Source of the DNA: Xanthomonas sacchari
GTDB taxonomy: Bacteria; Pseudomonadota; Gammaproteobacteria; Xanthomonadales; Xanthomonadaceae
DNA length: 64,000 nucleotides
Direction of reading: 5' to 3'
NCBI RefSeq assembly: GCF_024266585.1
Contig: NZ_CP100647.1
Coordinates: forward strand, 4,817,001-4,881,000
Shown: in pieces, positions 1-10,474 of the stretch
How positions within the stretch are numbered: position 1 is the stretch's first letter
How the letters are laid out: each line of letters opens with the position of its first letter
Program-made: the position numbers and the translations under genes
Notes under the pieces: model-generated
What the model was told of the DNA's origin: nothing
The model's input: only the letters and a program-made list of their open reading frames with translations
The model's database searches: none

Positions 1-79
1 CTGGGCGCCTGCCGCGTTAAGCCACTGTCGGAAAGGCGGCTGACATTTGCACGGGATTCACCTGGGGCGGTGGCCCGGG

Positions 80-101
80 GGCGGGCCAGCGCTGGCCCGC
101 C
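80..101. terminator. Perfect 22-bp palindrome downstream of phoQ
   Basis: Two 11-base arms (GGCGGGCCAGC and its complement) meet without a spacer about 50 bases beyond the phoQ stop codon. It could fold as a transcript-end hairpin for the minus-strand phoP-phoQ unit, but no T-run follows it, so termination is inferred. The rest of bases 1-148 holds no gene I can support. Confidence 0.4.
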
Positions 102-148
102 ATGCGGCGTGACGCCGGTCGCAGACCGGCACGGGGGCGCTGCTGCGC

Positions 149-1564
149 CTACAGCCCCGGCGGCAGGGTGACCAGGAAGCGCGCCCCGCCCAGTTCCTCG
201 GAGCGGCTGACCTGCAGTTCGCCGCGGTAGCCCTTGACCAGGTCCTGCACGATCGCCAGGCCGATGCCGTGGCCATGCACGCGCTCGTCGCCGCGCACGC
301 CGCGCTGCAGGATATGCGCCACTTCCTCCGGGGCAATGCCGGGACCGTCGTCTTCCACCGCGATGATCAGGCCGGCACGGCGGCTGCCGGCGGCCGGTTC
401 CGGCCGCACGCTCAGCAGCACCCGCCGGCGCGCCCACTTGAACGCGTTCTCCAGCAGGTTGCCGAGCAGTTCCTGCAGGTCGCCGGGCTCGCCGTGGAAG
501 CGCGCGCTGGGCTCGATGTCGAACTCGCACAGCACGCCCTTGGCCGCGTAGACCTTCTCCAGGCCGCGCACGATCTCCTCGGCATTGGGTTCGATCGGCA
601 GCGGCGCGGCGAACAGCTTGTGGCCGCTGGAGGCGGCGCGCGCCAGCTGGTAGGACACCAGGTTGTTCATGCGCCGCAGCTGCACGTCCAGCTCTTCGCG
701 CAGCTCCGGTCCCTGCGCGCCGCTGTCGAGCTGGGTACGCAGCACCGCCAGCGGCGTCTTCAGGCTGTGCGCCAGGTCGGCCAGGGTGTTGCGCTGGCGC
801 TCCAGGTTCTCGCGCTCGCTCTCGATGAAGGCATTGATGCTGTCGGTCAGCGGTTCCAGCTCGCGCGGATGGCGATCGCCCATGCGCAGGGCTTCGCCGC
901 GCTGCACCTTGGTCAGTTCGTTGATCACCCGCCGCAGCGGGCGCAGGCTCCATTGCAGGATGAAGGCCTGCAGCACCAGCAGGATCAGGCCGGCGCCACC
1001 GAGGTTGAACCACACCCGGCCGCGGAACACGCGCAGCTGCGCGCCCAGCGCGCGGGTGTCCTCCATGATGTAGATGGTGACCGGGGTTTCCTTGTCGCGG
1101 CGCACGTAGGCCAGGCCGATGCCGTAGCGGTAGACCTCGCCCTGGCTGCCGTCGATCTGGGTTATCGGCCAGGGGCCGTCGAAGGTTTCCTGGCGCGGTT
1201 CGAGCATGCCGCCCGTGGGCAGCAGCGGACCCTCGCTGGACATCGAGACCCAACGTTCGTTGGGCAGCACGATCTGCGCGTACAGGCCGCTGCCCGGCCG
1301 GTCGAAGTGTGGATCCGGCGGCGGCTTGTCGTAGTTGATGTACAGCGAGCCGTCGCGCGCCACGTCGACGTTGTTGGCGTAGGCGGTGGCGTAGCTCTTC
1401 AGGCGCTCGCGCAGGTTGCTCAGCGCGGTGTCGGCGAAGGCCTGGTCCAGCGCGTAGCCAGCCGCGGCCAGGAACGCCAGCAGGCTCAGGCTGGCGGCAA
1501 GCAGCTGGCGGGCCTGCAGCGAACGCGGGCGCCAGCGCTTGTACCACCTGGGTCGTGCCGCCAC
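149..1564 (-). CDS. phoQ: Sensor histidine kinase PhoQ
   Basis: Inner-membrane sensor kinase that phosphorylates PhoP in response to envelope signals (divalent cations and host peptides in characterised members). The 471 residues show a first membrane segment at about 20-40, a periplasmic sensor domain, and a second membrane segment at about 187-206. A HAMP region follows. The phosphoacceptor motif is LADLAHSLKTPLAVL with His266. The ATPase part has the N box (LLENAFKWA, Asn373), DDGPGI near 405 and GHGIGLA near 431. The SLKTP form of the H box is typical of PhoQ. The start is a GTG with GAGGA about 10 bases upstream; no ATG fits the reading frame. It lies 37 bases after phoP and is surely co-transcribed. 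In plant-pathogenic xanthomonads this system controls virulence genes, which is family knowledge rather than something seen here. Confidence 0.93.
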   Translation of the reverse strand: MAARPRWYKRWRPRSLQARQLLAASLSLLAFLAAAGYALDQAFADTALSNLRERLKSYATAYANNVDVARDGSLYINYDKPPPDPHFDRPGSGLYAQIVLPNERWVSMSSEGPLLPTGGMLEPRQETFDGPWPITQIDGSQGEVYRYGIGLAYVRRDKETPVTIYIMEDTRALGAQLRVFRGRVWFNLGGAGLILLVLQAFILQWSLRPLRRVINELTKVQRGEALRMGDRHPRELEPLTDSINAFIESERENLERQRNTLADLAHSLKTPLAVLRTQLDSGAQGPELREELDVQLRRMNNLVSYQLARAASSGHKLFAAPLPIEPNAEEIVRGLEKVYAAKGVLCEFDIEPSARFHGEPGDLQELLGNLLENAFKWARRRVLLSVRPEPAAGSRRAGLIIAVEDDGPGIAPEEVAHILQRGVRGDERVHGHGIGLAIVQDLVKGYRGELQVSRSEELGGARFLVTLPPGL

Positions 1565-1601
1565 GCGGTCGCTTCCTCGGTGTGCTCGCCGGCGCCTGCG
1601 A

Positions 1602-2285
1602 TCAGCCTTCGGTGCGCGGAATCGCGAACCGGTAGCCGCGGCCGCGCACGGTCTCGATCGGCTTCAACTCGCCGTCCGGGTCCAGCTTCTTGCGCAGGCG
1701 GCCGATGAACACCTCCAGCACATTGGAATCGCGGTCGAAATCCTGCTGGTAGATGTGCTCGGTCAGGTCGGCCTTGGAGACCAGTTCGCCGGCATGCATC
1801 ATCAGGTACTCGAGCACCTTGTACTCGTAGCTGGTCAGGTCGACGTTGCTGCCGCTGACGCTGACGGTCTGCGCCGCCAGGTCCAGCGCGACCGGGCCGC
1901 ATTCCAGGGTCGGCTTGCTCCAGCCGGCGGCGCGGCGCAGCAGCGCGTTGACGCGCGCCAGCAGCTCTTCGACATGGAACGGCTTGACCAGGTAGTCGTC
2001 GGCGCCCTGCTTGAGGCCTTCGACCTTGTCCTGCCAGCTGGAACGCGCGGTGAGGATCAGCACCGGAAACTTCTTGCCTTCGTCGCGCAGCGCCTTGATC
2101 AGCTCCATGCCCGACATCTTCGGCAGGCCCAGATCGATGATGCCCACGTCGAAGGGCACTTCGCGGCCCATGTACAGGCCTTCCTCGCCGTCCTGCGCCG
2201 CATCCACCGCAAAGCCTTCGCGCTTCAGGCGAGCGGCCAGGGTCTCTCGCAGCGGAGCTTCGTCTTCGACCAGAAGGATACGCAT
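1602..2285 (-). CDS. phoP: Response regulator PhoP
   Basis: OmpR-class DNA-binding response regulator, cognate of the PhoQ kinase encoded next. The receiver domain (1-about 115) has the acidic pocket E7-D8, phosphoacceptor Asp51, Thr79 and Lys101. The winged-helix effector domain (about 127-222) ends with the usual VRGRGYRF wing. The length of 227 residues is normal. The ATG is preceded by GGGAGAG at good spacing. The gene lies between a small secreted-protein gene (73 bases upstream, same strand) and phoQ, so a three-gene operon is likely. Confidence 0.95.
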   Translation of the reverse strand: MRILLVEDEAPLRETLAARLKREGFAVDAAQDGEEGLYMGREVPFDVGIIDLGLPKMSGMELIKALRDEGKKFPVLILTARSSWQDKVEGLKQGADDYLVKPFHVEELLARVNALLRRAAGWSKPTLECGPVALDLAAQTVSVSGSNVDLTSYEYKVLEYLMMHAGELVSKADLTEHIYQQDFDRDSNVLEVFIGRLRKKLDPDGELKPIETVRGRGYRFAIPRTEG

Positions 2286-2358
2286 GAACTCTCCCTAGTA
2301 ACTTACAGGTGGCCGGTGGCCGGGGCGGTGTGTGGAACCTGAACCGAACTATCCGGAC

Positions 2359-2751
2359 TCACGGGTGATCGTCGCGTGGTGGCTCGGGGGGCTCGCCCGA
2401 CCGCGGCGCCCGCGGCGGCGCCGCACGGCCAGGCTGCGGATCGTCCATATAGCGTACCCGCCCGCGACCATCCATATACTTGACGCGGTTGATGTCGCGC
2501 CCGTCGAACGGCACGCGCTCGGCGCCGAGGATCTGCCCACCGGTGGACCGCTGCACGCGGCGCACCGCGTCGGACAGCGAGCTGCCGACATAGTCGCGGC
2601 TGCGACCCGCGTCGCGCTCCGGCGGCGCCATCGCACCCGGCATGGGTGGTTGCTGCGCACGGCCATGCCCAGCCGCGACCGACGCCAGCGCGAGCGCGAA
2701 GACAGCGGCGAAGCGGTAGTGGCGGGAAGCGGAAGAGGTCACGACGGGCAT
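2359..2751 (-). CDS. Small secreted protein in front of phoP
   Basis: Unrecognised protein of about 130 residues. It has a signal peptide (VFALALASVAAGHGRAQ) and a central part, SSLSDAVRRVQRSTGGQILGAERV, that resembles the end of a PepSY-type domain; the proline-, arginine- and glycine-rich C-terminus looks disordered. PepSY-like proteins in front of phoP could act as periplasmic modulators of PhoQ, but that is inference. The start is uncertain: the ATG at 2751 has no ribosome site, whereas a GTG nine bases further in has TTAGGA eight bases upstream and may be the true start (127 residues). The frame remains open further upstream, but the added residues have no coding character. Confidence 0.72.
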   Translation of the reverse strand: MPVVTSSASRHYRFAAVFALALASVAAGHGRAQQPPMPGAMAPPERDAGRSRDYVGSSLSDAVRRVQRSTGGQILGAERVPFDGRDINRVKYMDGRGRVRYMDDPQPGRAAPPRAPRSGEPPEPPRDDHP

Positions 2752-3149
2752 CCTAACGGACTGATCGGAAACGTTCAAAACTTGTGAAGCGCGACACCTC
2801 GTGGAAACGAAGACAACCTCGAGAAATCGAGGCAAATTCTTGATTTTTCGGGGTGAATCCGGTCTGAACTTTTCCGGGCGATGCCGGCGGCATTCAGTGA
2901 AATGAACCTGCGGGAGGCCGATGCAAGGGCCGCGCCAGGCGCTCGGAGAGGCCCTTCGGCAGGCGCTTCGCGGCGTCTCCCCAGGCACAGAGACTAGCCG
3001 TGAGCGCCTGAACGGAATCCCTGAACGGCACGCGGAAGACACAGGCGGCGATCGAGGCACCACGCCTTACAGTGCCGCCCGCGCTGTAAGGCTGGCGGTT
3101 CATCGGGCGGGGCGAGGCGCCCGCCATCCTCCGGTCGAACCGCGCCGGA
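2752..3149. other. Intergenic region upstream of the phoP operon
   Basis: About 400 bases between the dusA stop and the start of the phoP operon, with no gene. It should hold the promoter of that operon. An AT-richer patch around 2830-2850 and a small dyad at 2817-2832 (CCTCGA-GAAA-TCGAGG) are the only structures I see. I could not identify a PhoP box with confidence. Confidence 0.5.
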
Positions 3150-4169
<1,020 letters not shown>

Positions 4170-4289
4170 CGCACGTCGTACCGGCGTTGCCGGCCATGCG
4201 CCGCAACGCCAAGTCTTGGCTTAGGGATCAATAGCTTACACGTTCGCGCTGATCGTTGCCGGGACCTGCCGGGAAAACGCACCTGGCGC

Positions 4290-4318
4290 TTGACCCGCCG
4301 CCGCATCCAGCCTATCGT
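4290..4318 (+). promoter_or_regulatory. Sigma70-type promoter of metE
   Basis: TTGACC at 4290-4295 and TATCGT at 4313-4318 are separated by exactly 17 bases. They lie just upstream of the cobalamin riboswitch, so transcription should begin near 4325 and give a leader of about 450 bases. The assignment is by eye. Confidence 0.6.
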
Positions 4319-4340
4319 GCGCTCGCCGAAGGTATTCATC

Positions 4341-4555
4341 GCTTCATTCGGATGAAGGGATGGACTTAAACGGGAATCCGGTGACGGCCGGCGCCGCAAG
4401 CGCCTGCCCATTCCGGAGCTGCCCCGCAGCGGTGAATGGAAACGACCTCCGTCAATGGCACTGGGCCGGCGCATGCCGGCCTGGGAAGCGACGGACAGTA
4501 GGTGCGCAGCCGGCACGGTGCGCGTGTCCATCAGCCCGAATACCGGCCCCGGCCG
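4341..4555 (+). ncRNA. Cobalamin riboswitch in the metE leader
   Basis: The conserved core of the cobalamin aptamer is present in order. GGGAATCCGGTG is at 4372-4383, CCGGAGCTGCCCCGCAG followed by CGGTGA is at about 4413-4435, and a B12 box (AGCCCGAATACCGGCC) is at 4533-4548. In this RNA family, adenosyl- or methylcobalamin binding shuts off the downstream gene. That makes sense here because MetE is the B12-independent methionine synthase. The outer boundaries are approximate. Two perfect hairpins follow the aptamer and probably form part of the expression platform. Confidence 0.9.
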
Positions 4556-4603
4556 GAGGACCGTGCGTCCTCCGATTCGACCTGGCGCCTCCGCGGGGAG
4601 GCG
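4554..4603 (+). promoter_or_regulatory. Paired hairpins after the riboswitch aptamer
   Basis: Two perfect stem-loops follow the B12 box directly. The first is CGGAGGAC-CGTGC-GTCCTCCG (4554-4574). The second is CGCCTCC-GCGG-GGAGGCG (4586-4603). Neither has a T-run, so they do not look like an intrinsic terminator. Note that the GGAGG and CCTCC arms of the two hairpins could also pair with each other, which would give alternative folds. They may make up the switching part of the riboswitch, or an RNA-stability or Rho-related structure. About 170 bases with no recognisable feature separate them from metE. Confidence 0.5.
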
Positions 4604-4776
4604 GCCGGACCGCGACCCGGCCTTGCGCCGCGCCGCGTCGTCCGCCTGCCCGCGCGGTACCGGTTCGCCCGCGGGGGCGAAGGTCGCTGGCGTGGCGGGC
4701 GGTCCGTGCGAACGGGGCGCGCGGCGCGCGGTTCCTTCGTTCCTCAATGCCCTTGAACGCAATGAGGAAACGCAAC

Positions 4777-7068
4777 ATGACGATCGTGACCAACCTGGGC
4801 TTCCCGCGCATCGGTGCGCGGCGCGAGCTCAAACAGGCGCTGGAACGCTACTGGCGCCGCGACATCGACAGCGCGCAACTGCAGGACACCGCACGCGAGC
4901 TGCGCCAGCGCCACTGGCAACTGCAACGCGAGGCCGGGGTGGACGTGCCGCCCAGCAACGACTTCAGCCTGTACGACGCGATGCTCGACACCGCGTTCCT
5001 GTTCGATGCCATTCCGCAACGTTACCGCGCGCTGGCCGATGCCGATCCGCTGGCCGGCTACTTCGCGATGGCGCGCGGCACGCAGGAACACGGCCTGGAC
5101 CTGCACGCGCTGGAAATGACCAAGTGGTTCGACACCAACTACCACTACCTGGTGCCGGAACTGGCGCGGCGCCAGCACTTCCGCCTGCGCGGCGACAAGC
5201 CGGTGGTGGAGTTCCTGGAAGCCAAGGCGCAGGGCATCCAGACCCGGCCGGTGCTGATCGGGCCGGTGACCTTCCTGGCGCTGTCCAAGACCGTGGACGG
5301 CAGCGATCGCTGGGCGCTGCTGGACAGCCTGCTGCCGGTGTACGCCGAGCTGCTGCAACGTCTGCATGCGGCCGGCGCTGGCTGGGTACAGCTCGACGAA
5401 CCGGCGCTGGTGCTGGACCTGGACGACACCGCGCGCGAGGCCTATCGCCGCGCCTACGCCTTCCTGGCACAGGCGCCGCGGCCGAAGGTGCTGCTGACCA
5501 GCTACTTCGGCGAACTGGGCGACAACCTGGAGCTGGCGATGGCGCTGCCGGTGGACGGCGTGCACGTGGACTTGGTGCGCGGCGTGGCGCAACTGGATGC
5601 GGTGCTGCAGGCCCTGCCGGCCGGGCGCGTGCTTTCGGCCGGCCTGGTCAACGGCCGCAACGTGTGGCGTACGCCGCTGGACAACGCGCTGACCCTGGCC
5701 CGCTACGCCGCCGGCCATGTCGGCCGCGAGCGGCTGTGGCTGGCGCCGTCATGCTCGCTGCTGCACGTGCCGGTGGATCTGCAGCAGGAGACCAAGCTGG
5801 ACCGCGAACTGGTCGGCTGGCTGGCCTTCGCCAAGCAGAAGCTGCAGGAACTGCGCACCCTGGCCGATGCGCTGGACGACCAGCCGCAGGCGCAGGCTGG
5901 GCTGGACGCGGCGCGCGATGCGCTGGCCAGCCGTCGCGCCTCCACCCGCGTGCACCGCGCCGAGGTGGCGCGGCGGGTCGACGCGCTGACCGACGACGCC
6001 GGCCGCCGACAGTCGCCGTATGCGCAGCGCCGCCAGGCGCAACAGGCGGCGCTGCGGCTGCCGCTGTATCCGACCACCACGATCGGCTCGTTCCCGCAGA
6101 CCGAGCAGGTGCGGCAGGCGCGCGCGCAGCACAAGGCCGGCAAGCTCGACGATGCCGCCTACGACGCGTTCCTGGCCGCCGAGACCGAGCGCTGCGTGCG
6201 AGCACAGGAGCAACTGGGCCTGGACGTGCTGGTGCACGGCGAGTTCGAGCGCAACGACATGGTCGAGTACTTCGGCGAGCAGCTCGATGGCTTCGCCTTC
6301 ACCCGGCACGGCTGGGTGCAGAGCTACGGCTCGCGCTGCGTCAAGCCGCCGATCATCTACGGCGACGTGCAGCGCCCGGCGCCGATGACGCTGCGCTGGA
6401 CCCAGTACGCGCAGTCGCTGACCGAGCGGCCGATGAAGGGCATGCTGACCGGGCCGGTGACGGTGCTGCAGTGGTCGTTCGTGCGCGACGACCAGGAACG
6501 CGCGCAGACCTGCCGGCAGATCGCGCTGGCGCTGCGCGACGAGGTGCGCGACCTGGAGGCGGCCGGCATCGGCGTGATCCAGATCGACGAGCCGGCGATC
6601 CGCGAAGGCCTGCCGCTGCGCCGCGCCGACTGGCAGGCGTACCTGGACTGGGCGGTGCAGTGCTTCCGCATCGCCGCGGCCGGGGTGCGCGATGCGACGC
6701 AGATCCACACCCACATGTGCTACTCGGAGTTCAACGACATCATCGAGGCGGTGGCGGCGATGGATGCGGACGTGATCTCGATCGAGACCTCGCGCTCGCG
6801 CATGGAACTGCTCGATGCGTTCGTGCGCTTCCGCTACCCGAACGCGATCGGGCCGGGCGTGTACGACATCCACTCGCCGCGCGTGCCGAGCACGCAGGAG
6901 ATGGTGGAGTTGCTGGAGAAGGCGCGCGCGGTGCTGGATCCGCAGCAACTGTGGGTCAACCCGGATTGCGGGCTGAAGACCCGCGGCTGGGCGGAAACGC
7001 GCAGCGCCTTGGAAGCGATGGTCGCCGCGGCGCGGCAATTGCGCACGCAGCAGGCGCAGGCCGCGTGA
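4777..7068 (+). CDS. metE: Cobalamin-independent methionine synthase MetE
   Basis: Cytosolic zinc enzyme that moves a methyl group from 5-methyltetrahydropteroyltri-glutamate to homocysteine, the last step of methionine synthesis, without B12. The 763 residues include both barrels. The C-terminal zinc ligands are visible as His646 and Cys648 (IHTHMCY), Glu670 (SIETSRS) and Cys731 (NPDCGLKTR). The ATG at 4777 has TGAGGAAA upstream. The frame is open much further upstream, but that part overlaps the riboswitch and is not coding. A perfect hairpin follows the stop codon. Confidence 0.96.
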   Translation: MTIVTNLGFPRIGARRELKQALERYWRRDIDSAQLQDTARELRQRHWQLQREAGVDVPPSNDFSLYDAMLDTAFLFDAIPQRYRALADADPLAGYFAMARGTQEHGLDLHALEMTKWFDTNYHYLVPELARRQHFRLRGDKPVVEFLEAKAQGIQTRPVLIGPVTFLALSKTVDGSDRWALLDSLLPVYAELLQRLHAAGAGWVQLDEPALVLDLDDTAREAYRRAYAFLAQAPRPKVLLTSYFGELGDNLELAMALPVDGVHVDLVRGVAQLDAVLQALPAGRVLSAGLVNGRNVWRTPLDNALTLARYAAGHVGRERLWLAPSCSLLHVPVDLQQETKLDRELVGWLAFAKQKLQELRTLADALDDQPQAQAGLDAARDALASRRASTRVHRAEVARRVDALTDDAGRRQSPYAQRRQAQQAALRLPLYPTTTIGSFPQTEQVRQARAQHKAGKLDDAAYDAFLAAETERCVRAQEQLGLDVLVHGEFERNDMVEYFGEQLDGFAFTRHGWVQSYGSRCVKPPIIYGDVQRPAPMTLRWTQYAQSLTERPMKGMLTGPVTVLQWSFVRDDQERAQTCRQIALALRDEVRDLEAAGIGVIQIDEPAIREGLPLRRADWQAYLDWAVQCFRIAAAGVRDATQIHTHMCYSEFNDIIEAVAAMDADVISIETSRSRMELLDAFVRFRYPNAIGPGVYDIHSPRVPSTQEMVELLEKARAVLDPQQLWVNPDCGLKTRGWAETRSALEAMVAAARQLRTQQAQAA

Positions 7069-7074
7069 CCCGGT

Positions 7075-7103
7075 GATGCCCGGCGCCACGTGCGCCGGGC
7101 ATC
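7075..7103 (+). terminator. Hairpin after metE
   Basis: An 11-bp perfect stem (GATGCCCGGCG paired with CGCCGGGCATC) with a 7-base loop begins seven bases after the metE stop codon. No clear T-run follows, so it may mark the transcript end through Rho or RNA processing. Confidence 0.55.
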
Positions 7104-7307
7104 ATCGCGCTCCAGGCATGTCTGGCATCCCAGTTCGGCGCGCATTGCTGCATTGCGTCTTTGTCCGGCAATGTGCGCTGGCTATAACCGCAGGCGAACG
7201 CGTGGCGAGGGGGCGCTGCGTCCTCGCCGACGTGCTGCCGGCGGCGCACCGCGCCGCGGTTTCCGGCATACGCGTGGGCTTCTCAGCACTGCCAGGGAGA
7301 GCGCGTC

Positions 7308-9302
7308 ATGCCGAAGCTGTCGAAACTGTCCGCCGTCTGCGTCCTGTCTCTCGTCGTCCCCGCCGCCGCGCTGCACGCGGCCGAACTGATCCCCAAACAA
7401 CTGGCCGGTCCGCCGGAGGAGTTCGCGCAGATGCGCGCGCCCGCGCCGGCGGAAGCGGCGATCCTGTCCAAGAGCGCGCTGCTGCCGGTGGAGTTCTCCG
7501 CCGCGCGCAGCGGCGGCCCGGCGCAATGGCAGACCACGCTGCCGGTGGAGAACGGCAAGCTGCGCTTCGTGGTCTTGTCCGGCGAACACGATTGGCAGCC
7601 GCGCCTGAGCGCGCCGGCCACGGCCAGCGCACGCGCAGGCACCGCCGCCGCGATGTCGATGCTCGCGCCCAGCGCCAAGGCCACCCAGTTGGGCGCCGGC
7701 GCCGCCGCACTGCCGGCCCGCGAATACCGCGTGGACAGCGCCGCTAACGGCGACTGGACCCTGACCCTGCAGGCCGACGGCAGCAGCACGGCGCAGCGCG
7801 GCTATGTGCTGATGGAAGGCGACCCGCGCACGCAGCTGGCGTCCTATCCCAGCGACCGCGCGCAACTGCAGCGCGGCCAGCGCATCGGCCTGACCGCCCT
7901 GCTCGGCGGCATCGATGCGCAGGGCAACGTGAGCCTGGCGCGCAGCGCCGGCAGCGGCCGCATCGACACCGCGCAGCTGCGGGTGATCGCGCCGGACGGC
8001 TCGATCCGCCAGTGGCCGATGGCCGACGACGGCCGTCACGGCGACGGCGCCGCGGGCGACGGCGTGTATGCCGGCGACTTCCCGGCGACCGTCACCGGGA
8101 CCTACATCGCGCAGGTGGTGGTGCACGGCCACGACGCCGGCGGCCAGGCCTTCGTGCGCACCAGCGAGCACGTGCTGCCGGTGCTGGACACCACCTTGCG
8201 CATCAATGCCGATGCGGTCGCCGCCAGCGCCCAGCCCGGCACCCGCCTGACCCTGCCGATCCCGGTGCGCATCGGCGGCGGCCAGGCGCCGGCGCACTAT
8301 CGCGTGCTCGGCGAACTGTGGGGCACCGGTCGCGACGGCAGCGCGGTGCCGGTGGCCTGGCTCGGCGGCATGCTCGCGCCGCAGGACGGGCGCCTGCCGC
8401 TGAGCGTGGACGAACGCTGGATCGTCCGCGCCGGCGCACGCGCGCCGTTCACCCTGCGCAACCTGCGCGTGGAGGATCCGGACAACTTCGTGCCGCTGGC
8501 CACGCGCGCGACGCTGCCGCTGACCCTGCCGGCGCTGCGCCGCAGCAGCGTGGCGCGTAGCAGCGGTACGATCGACGAGAGCATGCGCATGGGCGAGCGC
8601 CCCGCGCAGCTGAGCGCGGCCACCGACATGCAAGCGCAGGCCACCGGCAAGCGCCTGGTGCTGGTGCACGGCTATTGCTCGGGCGGGGTGTGGCCGGTGG
8701 CGCAGTTCAGCAACGCCTCCGCGTTCCTGGACGTCAACCAGAACCGCAGCAACGACCAGTTCGCGCAACGCCTGGCGCAGTTCGGCAGCCAATGGAACTC
8801 GTTCGGCACGGTGGCGCACAGCCAAGGCGGCATGGCCGCGCTGCATCTGTACGTCTACTACTGGAGCGGCCTGGACAATGCCAGCGGCGGGCGGGTGATG
8901 CAGTCGGTGGGCACGCCCTATCAGGGCACCAACCTGGCCGGCATCCTGGCCGCGGTGGGCTCGTGGTTCGGCGTGGGCTGCGGCACCAACAACGACCTGA
9001 CCTACGACGGCGCCAAGGCCTGGCTGGCCGGCATCCCCAACTCGGCGCGGGCGCTGGTGAACTACTACACCACCTCCTTCGCCAAGACCAACTGGTACAC
9101 CAACGACTACTGCAATGCAGCCTCGGACCTGGTGCTGAGCGACCCGGAGGACGGCACCGTGGAGCAGGTCAACGGCCAGCTGCCCGGCGGCGTCAACCGC
9201 GGCCACACCACCGGCCAGTGCCACACCACCGGCATGCGCGACCCGGCGCAGTACCTGGACGCCAGCCGCAACGCGACGATGAACGCCAACGCGGCGCGTT
9301 GA
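7308..9302 (+). CDS. Secreted alpha/beta-hydrolase with N-terminal beta domains
   Basis: Protein of 664 residues with a signal peptide (VCVLSLVVPAAALHAAE). The first 430 residues look like extracellular beta-sandwich modules, including DDGRHGDGAAGDGVYAGDF, a pattern found in the 'choice-of-anchor X' family. The C-terminal part is an alpha/beta hydrolase: KRLVLVHGYCSGG is the oxyanion strand, and AHSQGG carries the likely nucleophile Ser505. A possible catalytic His lies in the late TTGQCHTTG region. The catalytic part has several cysteines that may form disulfides after export. Similar xanthomonad proteins are sometimes annotated as conditioned-medium-factor homologues. Lipase or esterase activity is likely; the substrate is unknown. 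It stands alone between metE and purU. The 240 bases upstream show no other feature. Confidence 0.7.
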   Translation: MPKLSKLSAVCVLSLVVPAAALHAAELIPKQLAGPPEEFAQMRAPAPAEAAILSKSALLPVEFSAARSGGPAQWQTTLPVENGKLRFVVLSGEHDWQPRLSAPATASARAGTAAAMSMLAPSAKATQLGAGAAALPAREYRVDSAANGDWTLTLQADGSSTAQRGYVLMEGDPRTQLASYPSDRAQLQRGQRIGLTALLGGIDAQGNVSLARSAGSGRIDTAQLRVIAPDGSIRQWPMADDGRHGDGAAGDGVYAGDFPATVTGTYIAQVVVHGHDAGGQAFVRTSEHVLPVLDTTLRINADAVAASAQPGTRLTLPIPVRIGGGQAPAHYRVLGELWGTGRDGSAVPVAWLGGMLAPQDGRLPLSVDERWIVRAGARAPFTLRNLRVEDPDNFVPLATRATLPLTLPALRRSSVARSSGTIDESMRMGERPAQLSAATDMQAQATGKRLVLVHGYCSGGVWPVAQFSNASAFLDVNQNRSNDQFAQRLAQFGSQWNSFGTVAHSQGGMAALHLYVYYWSGLDNASGGRVMQSVGTPYQGTNLAGILAAVGSWFGVGCGTNNDLTYDGAKAWLAGIPNSARALVNYYTTSFAKTNWYTNDYCNAASDLVLSDPEDGTVEQVNGQLPGGVNRGHTTGQCHTTGMRDPAQYLDASRNATMNANAAR

Positions 9303-9541
9303 AGGGTCGGGATTGGGGATTGGGGATTGGCAAGAGCGGCGCCGCGGGTTGGCGTTGCTCTTGCCATTCTGGGATGCAACGCTTTTCCGGACGGCCATCC
9401 GTCCGGTCACTGTCGAACGAAGCGGCAATCGACGCGGACAGTGTCGGGCAGGCTGTGCGAATCAGGAGTTCAACGGAGCAAAGCGCGTCGCTGTTGCTAT
9501 TGCTGTTGCCATTCCCGATTCCCGTTTCCCCACTCCCGGCC
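9303..9541. repeat. Intergenic repeats between hydrolase and purU
   Basis: The 240 bases between the convergent stops hold GGGATTGG units reading forward (9306-9332) and the complementary AATCCC-like units (about 9510-9540), so the region is a loose inverted repeat. In between, CCGGACGG-CCAT-CCGTCCGG (9387-9406) is a perfect hairpin after a short T-run. It may end transcription on both sides. No gene is seen. Confidence 0.5.
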
Positions 9542-10393
9542 TCACCGAAACACCACCGTCCGATGCCCGTTGAGCAGGATGCGATGCTCGACATGGCGGC
9601 GCACGGCGCGGGCCAGCACCTGCGATTCGGTGTCGCTGCCCAGGCGCACCAGATCGCGCGGGGTCATGGCGTGGTCCACGCGGGCCACGTCCTGTTCGAT
9701 GATCGGGCCTTCGTCCAGGTCGCCGGTGACGTAGTGCGCGGTGGCGCCGATGATCTTGACCCCGCGCGCGTGCGCCTGGTGGTACGGCTGCGCGCCCTTG
9801 AAGCTGGGCAGGAAGCTGTGGTGGATGTTGATCGCGCGCCCGGCCAGCGCCGCGCACAGCGTCGGCGACAGGATCTGCATGTAGCGGGCCAGCACCACCA
9901 GGTCGATGCGCTCGCGCTCGACCAGCGCCAGCAGCTGCGCTTCCTGTTCGGCGCGGTTGGCGGCACTCACCGGCAGGTGGTGGAACGGCACGCCGTAGGA
10001 GCCGGCCAGCCCGGCGAAATCGGCATGGTTGGAAGCCACCGCGGCGATGTCCACCCGCAACTGCCGGCTGTGCGCGCGGAACAGCAGGTCGTTGAGGCAG
10101 TGGCCCTGCTTGCTGACCAGCACCAGCAGGCGCGCGCGGCGGCGCGCGTCGTGCAGTTGCCAGTCCATCGCGTAGTCGGCGGCCAGCGGCGCCAGCTGCG
10201 CCTGCACCGCTGCGGCGGTGTCGGTGGCCGGCGCATCGAAATGCACGCGCAGGAAGAAACGGCCGCTTTCCTCGTCGCCGAACTGCTGCGCATCGAGGAT
10301 GTTGCAGCCGTGCTCGAACAGCAGGCCGCTGACGCGGAAGACGATGCCGGTACGGTCCGGGCAGGACAGGGTCAGGATGTAGTCGGGGCGCAT
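9542..10393 (-). CDS. purU: Formyltetrahydrofolate deformylase PurU
   Basis: Hydrolyses 10-formyltetrahydrofolate to formate and tetrahydrofolate, balancing one-carbon pools and supplying formate for PurT. The 283 residues begin with an ACT domain (YILTLSCPDRTGIVFRVSG...), followed by a formyltransferase domain. That domain has LVSKQGHCLNDLL, the catalytic NIHHSFLPSFKGA segment (Asn-His) and TAHYVTGDLDEGPII with the partner Asp. Length and order are typical. The ATG at 10393 is chosen because the ACT domain begins at once; residues further upstream are translated GGGATT repeats. Confidence 0.93.
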   Translation of the reverse strand: MRPDYILTLSCPDRTGIVFRVSGLLFEHGCNILDAQQFGDEESGRFFLRVHFDAPATDTAAAVQAQLAPLAADYAMDWQLHDARRRARLLVLVSKQGHCLNDLLFRAHSRQLRVDIAAVASNHADFAGLAGSYGVPFHHLPVSAANRAEQEAQLLALVERERIDLVVLARYMQILSPTLCAALAGRAINIHHSFLPSFKGAQPYHQAHARGVKIIGATAHYVTGDLDEGPIIEQDVARVDHAMTPRDLVRLGSDTESQVLARAVRRHVEHRILLNGHRTVVFR

Positions 10394-10416
10394 CCGCCGA
10401 TGATAGGGGAAAGGGC

Positions 10417-10474
10417 GGGATTGGGGATTGGGGATTGGGGATTCGGGATTCGGGATTCGGGATTCGGGATTCGG
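10417..10474. repeat. 8-bp tandem array GGATTGGG/GGATTCGG
   Basis: About seven consecutive 8-bp units, first of the GGATTGGG and then of the GGATTCGG type, lie just upstream of purU. The same unit occurs in several other gaps of this window (near 9.3, 19.5, 32.8 and 35.8 kb). It is a family of simple intergenic repeats common in xanthomonads. Confidence 0.85.

Noticed and set aside
4360-4776. In-frame extension of metE upstream of 4777
   Set aside because: The stretch is the cobalamin riboswitch and its hairpins, the translated residues match no MetE, and the ribosome site fits the ATG at 4777.
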